DNA of 64,000 nucleotides from NCBI GenBank assembly GCA_023393375.1, contig JAEWLI010000102.1, forward strand, positions 27,821 to 91,820, read 5' to 3'. Below the pieces are notes generated by a model. The model worked only from the letters and a program-made list of their open reading frames with translations, was not told the origin of the DNA and ran no database searches. Source of the stretch: Bacteroidota bacterium (GTDB taxonomy: Bacteria; Bacteroidota; Bacteroidia; Cytophagales; Cyclobacteriaceae). Numbering within the stretch: the stretch's first letter is position 1; each line of letters starts with the position of its first letter. This document shows positions 45,533 through 54,926 of this stretch, piece after piece. A program made the position numbers and the translations under genes.

Positions 45533-47167
45533 TTATCCGGCAATGATCCGGACGATATTGCCGAAATGGCTGTGAACAATTCTTAATGCCCCCATCAATT
45601 CCATGTGTACTTTGCTGGAAGATACGCTTTGTTGCACATTGTTGGCCAAACGATCGAAATGACGTTTTTTCAGATCATCCGCCAGTTGACGGGATTTTTT
45701 ATGTTGTGCTTTCAAATTTCCGGCTTCTTTTCGGTCAAGGGATTCTATTACAATACGGGTTTTCTCGAATTGTTCAAGGGTAATCAAATGAAATTCGGTC
45801 AATTCTTTTTTACCCTCTTCTGAAAATTCCATGTCTGACTCCATCCACTCCCGGGCTTTTTCAGACAATTCCCCTGACATGATATCAGCTATTTGTTCCA
45901 ATTCCGATATGATATAATGGATCCTGAATGCTTCTTTTGCCATTTCTTTAGGAATTTGACCCAAGCTGACTTTAGTGACATATTCTGCAATTTTTATTCT
46001 GAGGTAATCCACCTTTTCTTCATTTTTCGCTATCAGGTTTAAACCTGAATCAGATTTATCCAAGAATGGTTCCATGGTTTTTTTCATCATTTCATTTACA
46101 AAACCTGCCATCCGTAGCGTTTCTTTTTTTGCGACAGTTAGTGCAAGGGGCGGAGATGAAATTAATTGATCATTAAGATATTGTACCTGTACAGGTCCTT
46201 TTTCTCTTTCTTCTTTAGCAGGAATTACTTTCATGATCCACTTGGAAATAAGATGAGTTAAAGGAAGTAAAATGATGGTGACCCACAAATTGAATACGGT
46301 ATGTGCATTGGCTATTTGTCGGGGAATTGCAGTAGCCTCCACATCTGCTCCGGAAGTAAATTGTTTTATAAGCACAGCATATTGTGGTATCCACCAGACA
46401 ATTGACAGTACACCAATCAGTTTGATCATAAAAAATGCCAATGCAACCCTTTTTGACTCGTAACCTGCATTAATGCTGGCAATAATGGCTGTACCTGTGG
46501 TGCCGATATTTGAACCTAATAACAAAGCTACTCCGGCTTCCAGGTTAATCAATCCCTGTGATGCGAGTACAATCACAATTCCTATAAAAGCACTGCTGCT
46601 TTGAATGAGTAAAGTAAACAGCATTCCAGCAATGACACCTGTGACAGGGTTATCCAACCGGGTTAATAAATCTATAAATGGTTGATATTCCCTTAATGGG
46701 TACATCGACTCCGACATCAGGTGAAGGCCATAAAACAATAGTCCGAAACCAATCAGCGAAGTGCCGGCCATTTTGATAAAATTGTTTTTGGTAGAGATGC
46801 CAAGAAAAAAACCAATGGCAATGATCAGCAAAGCATAATCAGTAATTTTAAAAGCTATGATTTGGGCTGTAATGGTTGTGCCAATTCCTGCACCCAACAA
46901 TAAGCCGAAAGTTTGTGGAAAACGAAGGATTCGCGCTTTCACCAGGCTGATGACCATTACAGAAACAGCAGTGCTGCTTTGTAAAATTGCCGTGGCAATG
47001 GTGCCCGTTAATAGAGATTTGAACCGGTTTTGAGTGAAAATTTCCAGCATTTTACGGATCTTACGTCCGGCAGATTTATTGATGCCTTCACTCATCAGGT
47101 TCATGCCGTACAGAAACAGTGCAAGCCCACCGATTAACGTAAAGAGAATAGAGATCCAATCTATCAT
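45533..47167 (-). CDS. Na+/Pi cotransporter family protein with PhoU-like domain
   Basis: 544 residues. Membrane part (about 1-320) has the duplicated NptA/PNaS repeats: QSSTAVSVMVISLV and QSSSAFIGIVIVLASQG, each with the QSSS signature. The C-terminal cytosolic part (about 340-544) is PhoU-like, all-helical. Imports phosphate with Na+; the PhoU-like tail may sense or gate. No phosphate regulon genes (pst, phoB) are adjacent. Confidence 0.93.
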   Translation of the reverse strand: MIDWISILFTLIGGLALFLYGMNLMSEGINKSAGRKIRKMLEIFTQNRFKSLLTGTIATAILQSSTAVSVMVISLVKARILRFPQTFGLLLGAGIGTTITAQIIAFKITDYALLIIAIGFFLGISTKNNFIKMAGTSLIGFGLLFYGLHLMSESMYPLREYQPFIDLLTRLDNPVTGVIAGMLFTLLIQSSSAFIGIVIVLASQGLINLEAGVALLLGSNIGTTGTAIIASINAGYESKRVALAFFMIKLIGVLSIVWWIPQYAVLIKQFTSGADVEATAIPRQIANAHTVFNLWVTIILLPLTHLISKWIMKVIPAKEEREKGPVQVQYLNDQLISSPPLALTVAKKETLRMAGFVNEMMKKTMEPFLDKSDSGLNLIAKNEEKVDYLRIKIAEYVTKVSLGQIPKEMAKEAFRIHYIISELEQIADIMSGELSEKAREWMESDMEFSEEGKKELTEFHLITLEQFEKTRIVIESLDRKEAGNLKAQHKKSRQLADDLKKRHFDRLANNVQQSVSSSKVHMELMGALRIVHSHFGNIVRIIAG

Positions 47168-47226
47168 AAGTGCATTGAAAAGGATACTTTATTTTGGGTG
47201 TGAATTTAAAACACTGGATGGCAATA

Positions 47227-47250
47227 AAAAAGCCCCGGGTGGGGCTTTTT
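47227..47250 (-). terminator. Strong terminator after the 47.3-47.9 kb barrel gene
   Basis: AAAAAGCCCC / GGGGCTTTTT with a 4-nt loop. On the minus strand it ends in a T-rich tract, so it terminates the barrel-protein gene before the Na/Pi gene. Confidence 0.88.
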
Positions 47251-47295
47251 CGTTATAAGTTAGCTTATAAATTTTATTTTACAATGATATTTTAA

Positions 47296-47889
47296 TTACC
47301 TTCCAAAGAAATAACCTACAGAGATACCGATGACATTGTTGGTTTCTTTGTAATCATCCATATCACTCGTATTAGCTAGTCCTAAACCATATTGAGCACT
47401 TATCTTAAGGGCTGAAAATTCAACACCAACACCTAAATTCAGACCAAAGTCTAATGATTTCATGCCCATATCTTTAAATGACTCACTTTCATTACCATCT
47501 TCATCTTTATAAGATACATTTAATCCATAAGCTAAATAAGGGCCAGCTGCAATGGTAAATTTAGAATCACCACCAAGATCCATTTTATAGATGAAATCAA
47601 GGGGAACTTCAAGATAGGTATAGGTGTATTTCTCATCAAATGAAATAATCCCGAGATCCAATTTATATTGGTAACCCTTTTGTGAATAGATCAAACCTGG
47701 AGCGAAATATAGTGCATCAGACAATGCTAATTCAGAAACTACTCCAAAATGGAATCCCATTTTCATATCAGCACTTTCTCCTTCACTTGATACATTAGCT
47801 AGATTGATACCGGCTTTCAAGCCAATACCTTGTGCATTTACAGCTACCGCTGCAATCATACATAACATTACTAGAAAAAATTTTCTCAT
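47296..47889 (-). CDS. Outer-membrane beta-barrel (porin family) protein
   Basis: 197 residues: signal peptide (MRKFFLVMLCMIAAVAVNAQG), start GLKAGINLANVSSEGE like the barrel at 9562, alternating strands, and a terminal strand ending GISVGYFFGR. The acidic loop KDEDGNESESFKD faces outward in the usual topology. Possibly a paralogue of the 9.5 kb protein. Role unknown. Confidence 0.82.
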   Translation of the reverse strand: MRKFFLVMLCMIAAVAVNAQGIGLKAGINLANVSSEGESADMKMGFHFGVVSELALSDALYFAPGLIYSQKGYQYKLDLGIISFDEKYTYTYLEVPLDFIYKMDLGGDSKFTIAAGPYLAYGLNVSYKDEDGNESESFKDMGMKSLDFGLNLGVGVEFSALKISAQYGLGLANTSDMDDYKETNNVIGISVGYFFGR

Positions 47890-48425
47890 TTTTTAATGTT
47901 TTATTTGGCCATATTTAATTCTGGCAGTGATCCTTACTCTGTTAAAGGATTTTCAGGGATCTCCTTAAGCTTATAACTAGGTTGATTTTGAGTAATTTAC
48001 TGTCAAAGTAAGTAGAATTTAATGATAAAAAAAAGAAATATTAGCACCCAATGGCGGTGATGTAATAAAAGCTCCCAATTTAATTCATAAGAGACCAGAC
48101 TTAGTTCCAAAATCTTCATGAAATTGAAATTAATCAGTTGTCCTGTCTATGTCTTATGTAAATGAACAATTAAAATGTAATAAAATAGAAATTGGTAACT
48201 ATAATAAAGAAAAAGTTACTTCAAATGGCTATTGTTTTTTAAATATTAAGATAAAATAATGATTTAGGTTCTCAAAGGAATTATAAAATGGATTAGAAGA
48301 ATGATCGTACGGATAGTTTATTTTATTCACCTAACTTCCTTATAATTTTTATCTTTTATGAAAACTTCTTAATTTGGATGCCGTTCTCACTTTTACAACT
48401 TAATTTTTAATCTTTTATTCAATTC
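47890..48425. other. 536-bp intergenic region, no gene found
   Basis: AT-rich sequence between divergent genes. I see no open frame with family likeness, no tRNA and no strong repeat. It should hold promoters for the barrel gene (minus) and zwf (plus); no clean TAnnTTTG box was found. Confidence 0.5.
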
Positions 48426-49952
48426 ATGAGAGTACCCGAAAACCTGATCCTGGTGATTTTTGGCGCATCAGGCGACCTGACAGAAAGAAAATTAGTACCA
48501 GCATTGTATGACCTGCACAAGGAAAAATTATTACCTGCCCATTTTGCTGTATTGGGAGTGGGGCGCACGGAAATTACCGATGAGGCATTTAGGGAAAAAA
48601 TGCATGCTGGTATTGAAAAATACATGAAGGATGATTCAAATGATGAATTAAAGAAAAGTTTTTGCCAAAAGCTGTATTACCTGTCTCTTGATACCAAATC
48701 CCCTGATGATTACAGTAAATTGAAAGACAGGCTGGCTAAATTGGACTCCGAACTGCAAACCAATGGAAATGTGATTTATTATATGGCTACACCGCCCAGT
48801 TTGTATCCAATAATACCTTTTAACCTTGCTGCTCATGATTTGAACAAACAAAAAAAAGGATGGAAACGGTTGATCGTGGAGAAGCCATTTGGTTATGACC
48901 TCGAGTCGGGCCGGGCATTAAATCAAAAATTACAGCGATTTTTCAAAGAAGATCAGATTTACAGGATTGATCACTACCTTGGAAAAGAAACGGTTCAGAA
49001 TATCATGGTAACGCGGTTTTCAAATAATATTTTTGAGCCTTTGTGGAATCAACATCATATCCATCATGTGGAAATTACTTCTGCCGAAAGCATTGGTGTA
49101 GAAAATCGGGGTGGTTATTATGACCAGTCCGGTGCTTTGCGGGATATGTTTCAAAACCATCTGATGAAACTGGTAAGTGTAGTGGCTATGGAGCCACCAA
49201 CTTCGTTTGATGCGAAATCTATTCGTAATGAAACCATTAAAGTACTGGAATCTATCCGGCCAATCAAACCGCATGAAGTCCCGGAATATGTAGTAAGAGG
49301 ACAGTATACCGATTCCATTATACGCGGTGAAAAAGTACCCGGATACCGGCAGGAAAAGGGTGTGGATCCTAATTCAAAAACGGAAACCTTTCTGGCTGTA
49401 AAGTTTTTTATTGATAACTGGAGATGGGGAGGAGTGCCTTTTTATGTCCGTACCGGCAAACGACTGCCTACCACTGTTACAGAATTGGTGATTCATTTTA
49501 AACCCACTCCACATCACTTATTTGCAGGAGACCAGCATATCAATAAATCATCCAATCAGCTGGTCATCAGGATACAACCAGATGAGGGGATTCTATTAAA
49601 ATTCGGGATGAAAGTGCCCGGATCCGGATTTAAGGTGCAGGATGTAGGCATGGATTTTCACTATAGTGATTTGGCACATAAAAGGCTGCCCAGTGCATAT
49701 GAACGCTTATTATTGGATTGTATGTTGGGTGATCAGACCTTGTACGAAAGAAGTGATGCAGTGGAAGCGGCCTGGCAATTTGTAGATCCCATACTTAATA
49801 GCTGGCAATCAAATTCCAAAATAAAGATATTCGGATATTCTGCTGGTACATGGGGCCCACCACAAGCTGAAGATTTGATCGAAGAACCACATTTGAATTG
49901 GAGATATCCTTGTAAGAACCTGGCTTTGGATGGTGTATATTGTGAATTATAA
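48426..49952 (+). CDS. zwf: Glucose-6-phosphate 1-dehydrogenase
   Basis: 508 residues. NADP-binding GASGDLTERKLVPALYDL at about 13-30, substrate site RIDHYLGKETVQN at about 178-190 with the catalytic His, and RTGKRLP. First step of the oxidative pentose phosphate pathway, making NADPH. Operon with pgl (13-bp gap). The 6-phosphogluconate dehydrogenase gene (gnd), often in the same operon, is not here. Confidence 0.97.
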   Translation: MRVPENLILVIFGASGDLTERKLVPALYDLHKEKLLPAHFAVLGVGRTEITDEAFREKMHAGIEKYMKDDSNDELKKSFCQKLYYLSLDTKSPDDYSKLKDRLAKLDSELQTNGNVIYYMATPPSLYPIIPFNLAAHDLNKQKKGWKRLIVEKPFGYDLESGRALNQKLQRFFKEDQIYRIDHYLGKETVQNIMVTRFSNNIFEPLWNQHHIHHVEITSAESIGVENRGGYYDQSGALRDMFQNHLMKLVSVVAMEPPTSFDAKSIRNETIKVLESIRPIKPHEVPEYVVRGQYTDSIIRGEKVPGYRQEKGVDPNSKTETFLAVKFFIDNWRWGGVPFYVRTGKRLPTTVTELVIHFKPTPHHLFAGDQHINKSSNQLVIRIQPDEGILLKFGMKVPGSGFKVQDVGMDFHYSDLAHKRLPSAYERLLLDCMLGDQTLYERSDAVEAAWQFVDPILNSWQSNSKIKIFGYSAGTWGPPQAEDLIEEPHLNWRYPCKNLALDGVYCEL

Positions 49953-49964
49953 CTTTTTAAGAAG

Positions 49965-50699
49965 ATGAGCGACGCAAAATTGAAAATATATAAAAATACA
50001 CAAAGAGTAGTGGAAACACTGGCGGAAGATTTCCATCAGTTTATGGAAAAAAAGGTGAAATCCAGAGAGAAAGCTTATCTGGCTTTATCAGGAGGGTCAA
50101 CACCCCAGCAGCTTTATCAATATCTAGCTACTAATTATTCTGATAAAATCATCTGGGAAAATGTGCATTTTTTTTGGGTAGATGAAAGATGTGTACCCCC
50201 TGAGGATCAGGAAAGCAATTTCGGTGTGGCAAAACAATTGTTTTTTGATCATATTGATATTCCGGCAAACAATGTTCACCGGATGATTGGGGAAGTTGAT
50301 CCTGAACAAGAAGCTACCCGATATGCTGAGGAGATCAGAAAATATGTGCCGTTAAAATATGATCTTCCGCAGTTTGACTGGGTGTGGTTGGGTATGGGCG
50401 ACGATGGGCATACTGCTTCGATATTCCCTGATCAGTTGGCTTTGATGCATCATAAAGAGATTTGTGCTACAGCTATTCATCCGGTGAGCAAACAAAAAAG
50501 AATCACCCTCACCGGAAAAGCAATTAACCATGCGCACAGGGTTTCATTTTTGGTCACAGGTGCTGGTAAAGCGGGCATGGTCAATACAGTTTTAAATGAC
50601 AGTGGTAGCAATCACCGGTTCCCAGCCCATCATATCAAACCATCAGAAGGATTATTGGAATGGTATCTGGATGAAGCAGCTGCTACGGAAATCAGGTAA
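49965..50699 (+). CDS. pgl: 6-phosphogluconolactonase (DevB type)
   Basis: 244 residues of the NagB/DevB family: ALSGGSTPQQLYQYL, WENVHFFWVDERCVPP, and WLGMGDDGHTASIFP. Hydrolyses the lactone made by Zwf to 6-phosphogluconate. Directly downstream of zwf; followed by the tRNA-Lys gene. Confidence 0.95.
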   Translation: MSDAKLKIYKNTQRVVETLAEDFHQFMEKKVKSREKAYLALSGGSTPQQLYQYLATNYSDKIIWENVHFFWVDERCVPPEDQESNFGVAKQLFFDHIDIPANNVHRMIGEVDPEQEATRYAEEIRKYVPLKYDLPQFDWVWLGMGDDGHTASIFPDQLALMHHKEICATAIHPVSKQKRITLTGKAINHAHRVSFLVTGAGKAGMVNTVLNDSGSNHRFPAHHIKPSEGLLEWYLDEAAATEIR

Positions 50700-50778
50700 T
50701 CAATAATACCGAAGTAGATTTTTTTTCTTGGTGTCGGAAAATATTGATATTTATGACATACCGGAAGTGAGTTTATTT

Positions 50779-50786
50779 TATTTTTG
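50779..50786 (+). promoter_or_regulatory. Bacteroidota -7 promoter box for tRNA-Lys
   Basis: TATTTTTG matches TAnnTTTG exactly, 12 bp before the tRNA 5' end. Confidence 0.5.
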
Positions 50787-50797
50787 TAGCCCAAACC

Positions 50798-50870
50798 GAC
50801 TCCGTAGCTCAGCTGGTAGAGCAACAGACTCTTAATCTGTGGGTCCAGGGTTCGATCCCCTGCGGGGTCA
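50798..50870 (+). tRNA. tRNA-Lys (anticodon CTT)
   Basis: 73 nt without the CCA end. The acceptor stem is GACTCCG/CGGGGTC with one G-T pair. The D stem GCTC/GAGC, the anticodon stem ACAGA/TCTGT with loop CTCTTAA, and the T stem CAGGG/CCCTG with loop TTCGATC all pair well. The anticodon CTT (50831-50833) reads AAG. CCA is not encoded. Confidence 0.95.
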
Positions 50871-50901
50871 CAATAATAATACATGAATTGGTTTGAAAAA
50901 T

Positions 50902-50933
50902 AAATCCTCTTTTAAGTATTTTAAGGAGGATTT
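50902..50933 (+). terminator. Terminator after tRNA-Lys
   Basis: AAATCCTC / GAGGATTT, 8-bp stem with TTATTTTT after it. Confidence 0.75.
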
Positions 50934-51095
50934 TTATTTTTAATCGCTCCCATCCCAAAAAATATCAATAGTTGTAAAGGGTAAGCTCTAAATTATAACC
51001 ATTACAACCTTTAGATTATTTACAAAAATACTATTGAAAAATTCATAGAAGATATAATATAAGTGTAATTTTAAATAAGAGTACCATAACTTTTG

Positions 51096-51122
51096 TTTCG
51101 TTTATTTCGTTTATTTCGTTTA
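51096..51122 (+). repeat. Triple 9-bp tandem repeat in the promoter of the HTH/PIN pair
   Basis: TTTCGTTTA occurs three times in a row without a mismatch (51096-51104, 51105-51113, 51114-51122), directly before a -7-like TATCTTTA (51121-51128). It could be an operator array for the HTH protein or a length-variable tract. Confidence 0.75.
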
Positions 51123-51160
51123 TCTTTACAATAGAAGCTGTGGATTTAAAAATAACGCCT

Positions 51161-51616
51161 ATGAATTTTATTAAAGAAATACAGAAACCAACCAAGGAAG
51201 AACAAAAGGCTGCATTGCAATCCTATAATGCATTGGCTTCTACTTTGGAAGATTTGAAGAATCAATATCCTGAGATTGAAATTGAAGAAACCGAAGAGAA
51301 AATCAAAATTCCATTAAAAGCACTTAAATTATTGGTTGAAATATTAAAGGCCACAAGTCAGGGGAAGCCCATATCTATAGTGCCAATTGCATCTGAATTG
51401 ACAACTCAATCGGCTGCTGATTTTCTGGGCTGTTCTAGGCCCCATTTAGTAAAGTTGCTTGAGACTGGGGAGATTCCTTTTAATAAAGTGGGTAGGCACA
51501 GAAGAATTAAATATGAGGATATTGTGGAATACAATAAAAAAGTGAAAAAAGGACAAAGGGAACGCCTTATTCGAATGATGAATGAAGATGAAGATTTAGG
51601 ATTGTATGATTCATAG
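51161..51616 (+). CDS. Helix-turn-helix (excisionase-type) antitoxin
   Basis: About 151 residues from the ATG at 51161 (MNFIKEIQKPTKEEQKAA); a GTG at 51140 is also open. The C-terminal half is an excisionase-family winged HTH: LTTQSAADFLGCSRPHLVKLLETGEIPFNKVGRHRRIKYEDIVEY. This is the DNA-binding antitoxin layout of HTH/PIN modules. It overlaps the PIN gene by 11 bp. Next to the tRNA, but no att-like repeat was seen. Confidence 0.88.
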   Translation: MNFIKEIQKPTKEEQKAALQSYNALASTLEDLKNQYPEIEIEETEEKIKIPLKALKLLVEILKATSQGKPISIVPIASELTTQSAADFLGCSRPHLVKLLETGEIPFNKVGRHRRIKYEDIVEYNKKVKKGQRERLIRMMNEDEDLGLYDS

Positions 51617-52130
51617 TGTCCGTTTTACTTGTGTTTTAGATACAAATGTAATATATCCTTTACATATTCGAGACTTATTATTATGGTTTGCACATTTCGA
51701 ATTATTTACTCCTAAATGGAGCAACCATATTTTTGATGAGTGGAAAGAAGTGATGAGGCGTAAAGGTGTTGTTCCTGCTATCATTGAAAAAAGGGTACTA
51801 AATGTAAATCGTGCTTTTCCCGATGCTCTGGTTGAAAATTATGAACCGCTAATTGATTCTTTACAGCTTCGGGATTTAAATGACAGGCATGTTTTAGCAA
51901 CTGCAATTAAAACAAATGCTGTAACAAACAACTTGAAAGATTTCCCCTCTGATTATTTAAGCACGTTTGGTTTATCTGCAAAGACAGCTGATGATTTTAT
52001 AACTGATACTATCGACCTTAACCCTTCAAAAGCTGTTGAGGTTTTTAAAGTGCTTGTTCAAAATAAAATTAACCCGGAATTAGATGAATATGAGGTTTTA
52101 GACAAGTATAGAAAAGCTTGGATTGATTAA
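51606..52130 (+). CDS. PIN-domain RNase toxin
   Basis: 174 residues with the PIN acidic residues: CVLDTNVIYPLHIRDLL (Asp in LDTN), FDEWKEVMRR, and LNDRHVLATAIKT with the Asp of NDRH. The C-terminal helical tail (about 125-174) is longer than that of VapC and is typical of the PIN_3-type partners of excisionase-like antitoxins. A weak stem (TGATAGT/ACTATCA, 52159-52185) follows it. Confidence 0.88.
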   Translation: MIHSVRFTCVLDTNVIYPLHIRDLLLWFAHFELFTPKWSNHIFDEWKEVMRRKGVVPAIIEKRVLNVNRAFPDALVENYEPLIDSLQLRDLNDRHVLATAIKTNAVTNNLKDFPSDYLSTFGLSAKTADDFITDTIDLNPSKAVEVFKVLVQNKINPELDEYEVLDKYRKAWID

Positions 52131-52318
52131 TTCAGCTAATTATTTACATTCCTTAATCTGATAGTCCTGGTTTCTCAAACTATCATAAAAAACCCGCAAG
52201 GATTAGCTGCACCAACCTTTGCGTAATAACAAAACCAGTTTTGCTATCTGATCAGTAGGAGATCTTTGCTGGTTGGCAACCTGGATTTTCTCTAATGACC
52301 TTATTAACAACGCCGAGT

Positions 52319-53308
52319 TTAGATCAAATGCTTACTCGCCTCTTCAAATAACTTCTGCTTATTTACAGGTACCACTCCCACATGCTCGCAAACAAGTCCG
52401 CCACCCAGATTGGAAAGTTCTGCCAACAATTTAATTGGAACACCCGTGGCCATACATAATGCAGCAATACTGATGACGGTATCCCCCGCACCGGAAACAT
52501 CAGAAATGGTACGCAAATGTGCAGGTAAAAGGTGTTGTTCTTCACTATTATCAATATACACCCCTTTTTCTGACAAAGTCAACAAAACAGAGGATGTGCC
52601 CAGGTTTTGCATGAGCAGATTTACTGTGTTGCTCAGTTGAACGGGGTCATTTACATCAAAATCTACTTTCAATCCTTCTTTGATTTCTTTTAGATTTGGT
52701 TTGAAAAGTGTGGCATTTCTATAGGTAAGGAAATTTCTTTTCTTTGGATCAACAACTGTAGGAATGCCCATGTTTAAAGCCATAGATATGGTTTCAGTGA
52801 TAACGTTCTCGTTAAGTACACCCTTATCATAATCCTGAAAAACGATTACCTGACATTGTGGGAGCAGTTCTTTAATTTTTTGAATTAGTAACTCCTGTTC
52901 TGTCTGATTGATTTCAGTATCTTCTTCAGTATCCACCCTGATCAAATGTTGTGATCCGGACATATACCTTTCTTTTACTGTAGTGATCCGATTTTGGGAT
53001 GTAATTATTCCACTATCAGAAATTCCCTTTTCCTGAAGTAATTTAATAAAGTAGTGACCTTCCGGGTCATCACCTATTACCGAACAAATAAGTGGTGTAG
53101 CACCCAGTGCTTGTACATTTAAGGCTACATTAGCCGCACCACCAGGCCTTTTTTCTTTTTTTCTGGTTCTGAGAATGGGGACTGGGGCTTCTGGTGAGAT
53201 TCTTTCTACATTACCCCAGATGTAGGAGTCAATCATTACATCACCAATTACCATTACCTGCAATTTGTTAAACTGGTGAAATAAACCGGTTAATTCTTCT
53301 GAACGCAT
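52319..53308 (-). CDS. D-beta-D-heptose 7-phosphate kinase (PfkB family, RfaE1/HldE-like)
   Basis: 329 residues from the ATG at 53308 (MRSEELTGLFHQF); earlier in-frame codons give MVLIM. PfkB fold: GDVMIDSYIWGNVERISPEAPVP and RPGGAANVALNVQALG are the RfaE N-terminal signature. DVSGAGDTVISIAAL holds the catalytic Asp of the GAGD motif. Phosphorylates D-glycero-beta-D-manno-heptose 7-phosphate for lipopolysaccharide core heptose. The nucleotidylyltransferase half of HldE is not fused; it would be a separate gene, absent from the window. Confidence 0.9.
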   Translation of the reverse strand: MRSEELTGLFHQFNKLQVMVIGDVMIDSYIWGNVERISPEAPVPILRTRKKEKRPGGAANVALNVQALGATPLICSVIGDDPEGHYFIKLLQEKGISDSGIITSQNRITTVKERYMSGSQHLIRVDTEEDTEINQTEQELLIQKIKELLPQCQVIVFQDYDKGVLNENVITETISMALNMGIPTVVDPKKRNFLTYRNATLFKPNLKEIKEGLKVDFDVNDPVQLSNTVNLLMQNLGTSSVLLTLSEKGVYIDNSEEQHLLPAHLRTISDVSGAGDTVISIAALCMATGVPIKLLAELSNLGGGLVCEHVGVVPVNKQKLFEEASKHLI

Positions 53309-53322
53309 AATAAGTACCAATT

Positions 53323-53353
53323 AAAAAGACTATTCGTTACGAATAGTCTTTTT
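53323..53353 (-). terminator. Terminator after the aspartate-type aminotransferase gene
   Basis: AAAAAGACTATTCG / CGAATAGTCTTTTT, a perfect 14-bp stem with a 3-nt loop, T-rich end on the minus strand. Confidence 0.88.
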
Positions 53354-53365
53354 AGGTAAAATCAA

Positions 53366-54562
53366 TTATTTAAGTTTGGCAAGCGTTTCCTTCATCCTCT
53401 TCAATGCTTCTTTTAAATCACTTTCAGAAGCCGCATAAGACAAACGGATACAATTCGGAGCACCAAAAGCATCACCTCCTACAGTAGAAACATGTGCTGA
53501 TGTAAGAATATACATGGCCAGATCGTCACCAGTTTTAATGGTGGTTTTGCCATCAGTCTTTCCTATATAATAGCTGATGTCAGGGAAAAAATAAAATGCA
53601 CCAGTTGGCACATTGGTTTTCATGCCCGGAATATCATTTAACAATTCCAAAACCATGTTTCTTCTTTTCAAATAAGTACGGGCCATTTCTTTGGTAGGCT
53701 CCTGATCTCCTGTCATCGCAGCAAGTGCTGCACGTTGTGCTATGCTATTGATTCCTGATGTAAATTGTCCCTGCATTTTGCTACACGCTTTTGCAATTTC
53801 TATAGGGGCTGATATATAACCTACCCTCCAGCCAGTCATAGCTGCGCCTTTGGAGAACCCGTTTACTGTGACAGTCCGATTATGCATTTCAGGAAAAGCA
53901 CCAATGCTCACATGTTCACCAGTATAGTTAATTTCTTCATAGATTTCATCTGCGATCACCACGATTTGTTCATGCTTAACCAATACATCTTTAATGGCAG
54001 AAAGTTCTTCCTTGGTAAATACCGATCCAGTAGGATTACAAGGCGAAGAAAATAACAGCACTTTTGATTTTGATGTAATTACCTTTTCAAGCTGGGCAGC
54101 AGTAGCCTTAAAGTCATTGTCAATCCCACCTTCTACAAAAACGGGTACACCTTCTGCTAAAATTACTAAATCAGCATAACTCACCCAGTAAGGACTGAAA
54201 ATGATCACTTCATCACCGGGATTTACCAGGCAAAACAAAGCGTTGGCTATAGAATGTTTCGCACCATTAGATACAACTATGTTTTCAGGTTTTGATGGTA
54301 TTTTATTATCCCTGTTTAATTTTTCAGCTATTGCTTTTCGTAATTCCGGGTAGCCTGGAACAGGTGGATACGCGAAATATTTGCCTTCATCAATCGCCTG
54401 TTTAGCAGCATCCTGAATATGTTTTGGGGTTTTAAAATCGGGTTCCCCCAAACTTAAACTGATAACATCATTACCCAGGTCTTTTAATTCCCGGGCCTTT
54501 TGTGCCATGGCTATCGTAGCCGATTCCTGAATTGAATTGATTCGGTTTGAAAGGTTGATCAT
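53366..54562 (-). CDS. Aspartate-type aminotransferase (class I, subgroup gamma)
   Basis: 398 residues: SLGEPDFKTPKHIQDAA, YPPVPGYPELRKAIA, FSSPCNPTGSVFTKEEL, VIADEIYEEINY, and the PLP Lys in GFSKGAAMTGWRVGY. This is the Iγ aspartate/prephenate aminotransferase group. Broad substrate use (aspartate, aromatic, prephenate) is common. Single gene, own terminator. Confidence 0.93.
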   Translation of the reverse strand: MINLSNRINSIQESATIAMAQKARELKDLGNDVISLSLGEPDFKTPKHIQDAAKQAIDEGKYFAYPPVPGYPELRKAIAEKLNRDNKIPSKPENIVVSNGAKHSIANALFCLVNPGDEVIIFSPYWVSYADLVILAEGVPVFVEGGIDNDFKATAAQLEKVITSKSKVLLFSSPCNPTGSVFTKEELSAIKDVLVKHEQIVVIADEIYEEINYTGEHVSIGAFPEMHNRTVTVNGFSKGAAMTGWRVGYISAPIEIAKACSKMQGQFTSGINSIAQRAALAAMTGDQEPTKEMARTYLKRRNMVLELLNDIPGMKTNVPTGAFYFFPDISYYIGKTDGKTTIKTGDDLAMYILTSAHVSTVGGDAFGAPNCIRLSYAASESDLKEALKRMKETLAKLK

Positions 54563-54926
54563 ATAGGTGTTTAATTTTAATTTTTCGAGTGCAAATTTAG
54601 GTAATTAATAACTTTTTCCGCATAAATGGGAAAATATTATAAAAAAAAGTCCGGTTTTGTTAGGATTCATGCTTTCATTGCTAAGTAAATTCCATGAAAA
54701 GTATAAATTCAAAAATTGAAAGACAGAACATAGAATAAATAACACCTTTTAATATTAGGTAATACAACTCAACAGTGTTAAATTTTGAAAAGGACACAAA
54801 CTTATCAGGTTTTGGACGGGTCTTTCATTAGAAGGTTATGAAGTGATTATGAACATTAATTTATTTGCCAAACACAAATATTTGTCTATATTTAGATGAC
54901 AATCTTATTAATCAATTAGCAAGAAG
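54563..54926. other. 364-bp divergent intergenic region before the T9SS cargo gene
   Basis: No gene is seen. It carries the promoter elements for the cargo gene listed separately (54864-54894) and AT-rich sequence with no notable repeat. Confidence 0.55.
54864..54894 (+). promoter_or_regulatory. Bacteroidota promoter for the T9SS cargo gene
   Basis: TTTG (54864-54867) and TATATTTA (54887-54894, one mismatch to TAnnTTTG) are 19 bp apart, the expected spacing, 32 bp before the GTG start. Confidence 0.6.

Noticed and set aside
50798..52130. tRNA-Lys as an integration site for an island carrying the HTH/PIN pair
   Set aside because: No integrase, and I found no repeat of the tRNA 3' end downstream.
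52200..52318. Short minus-strand frame after the heptose kinase stop (about 40 codons, ending QIAKLVLLLRKGWCS)
   Set aside because: No start codon outside the kinase gene, no recognisable family; may be a gene remnant but cannot be supported.
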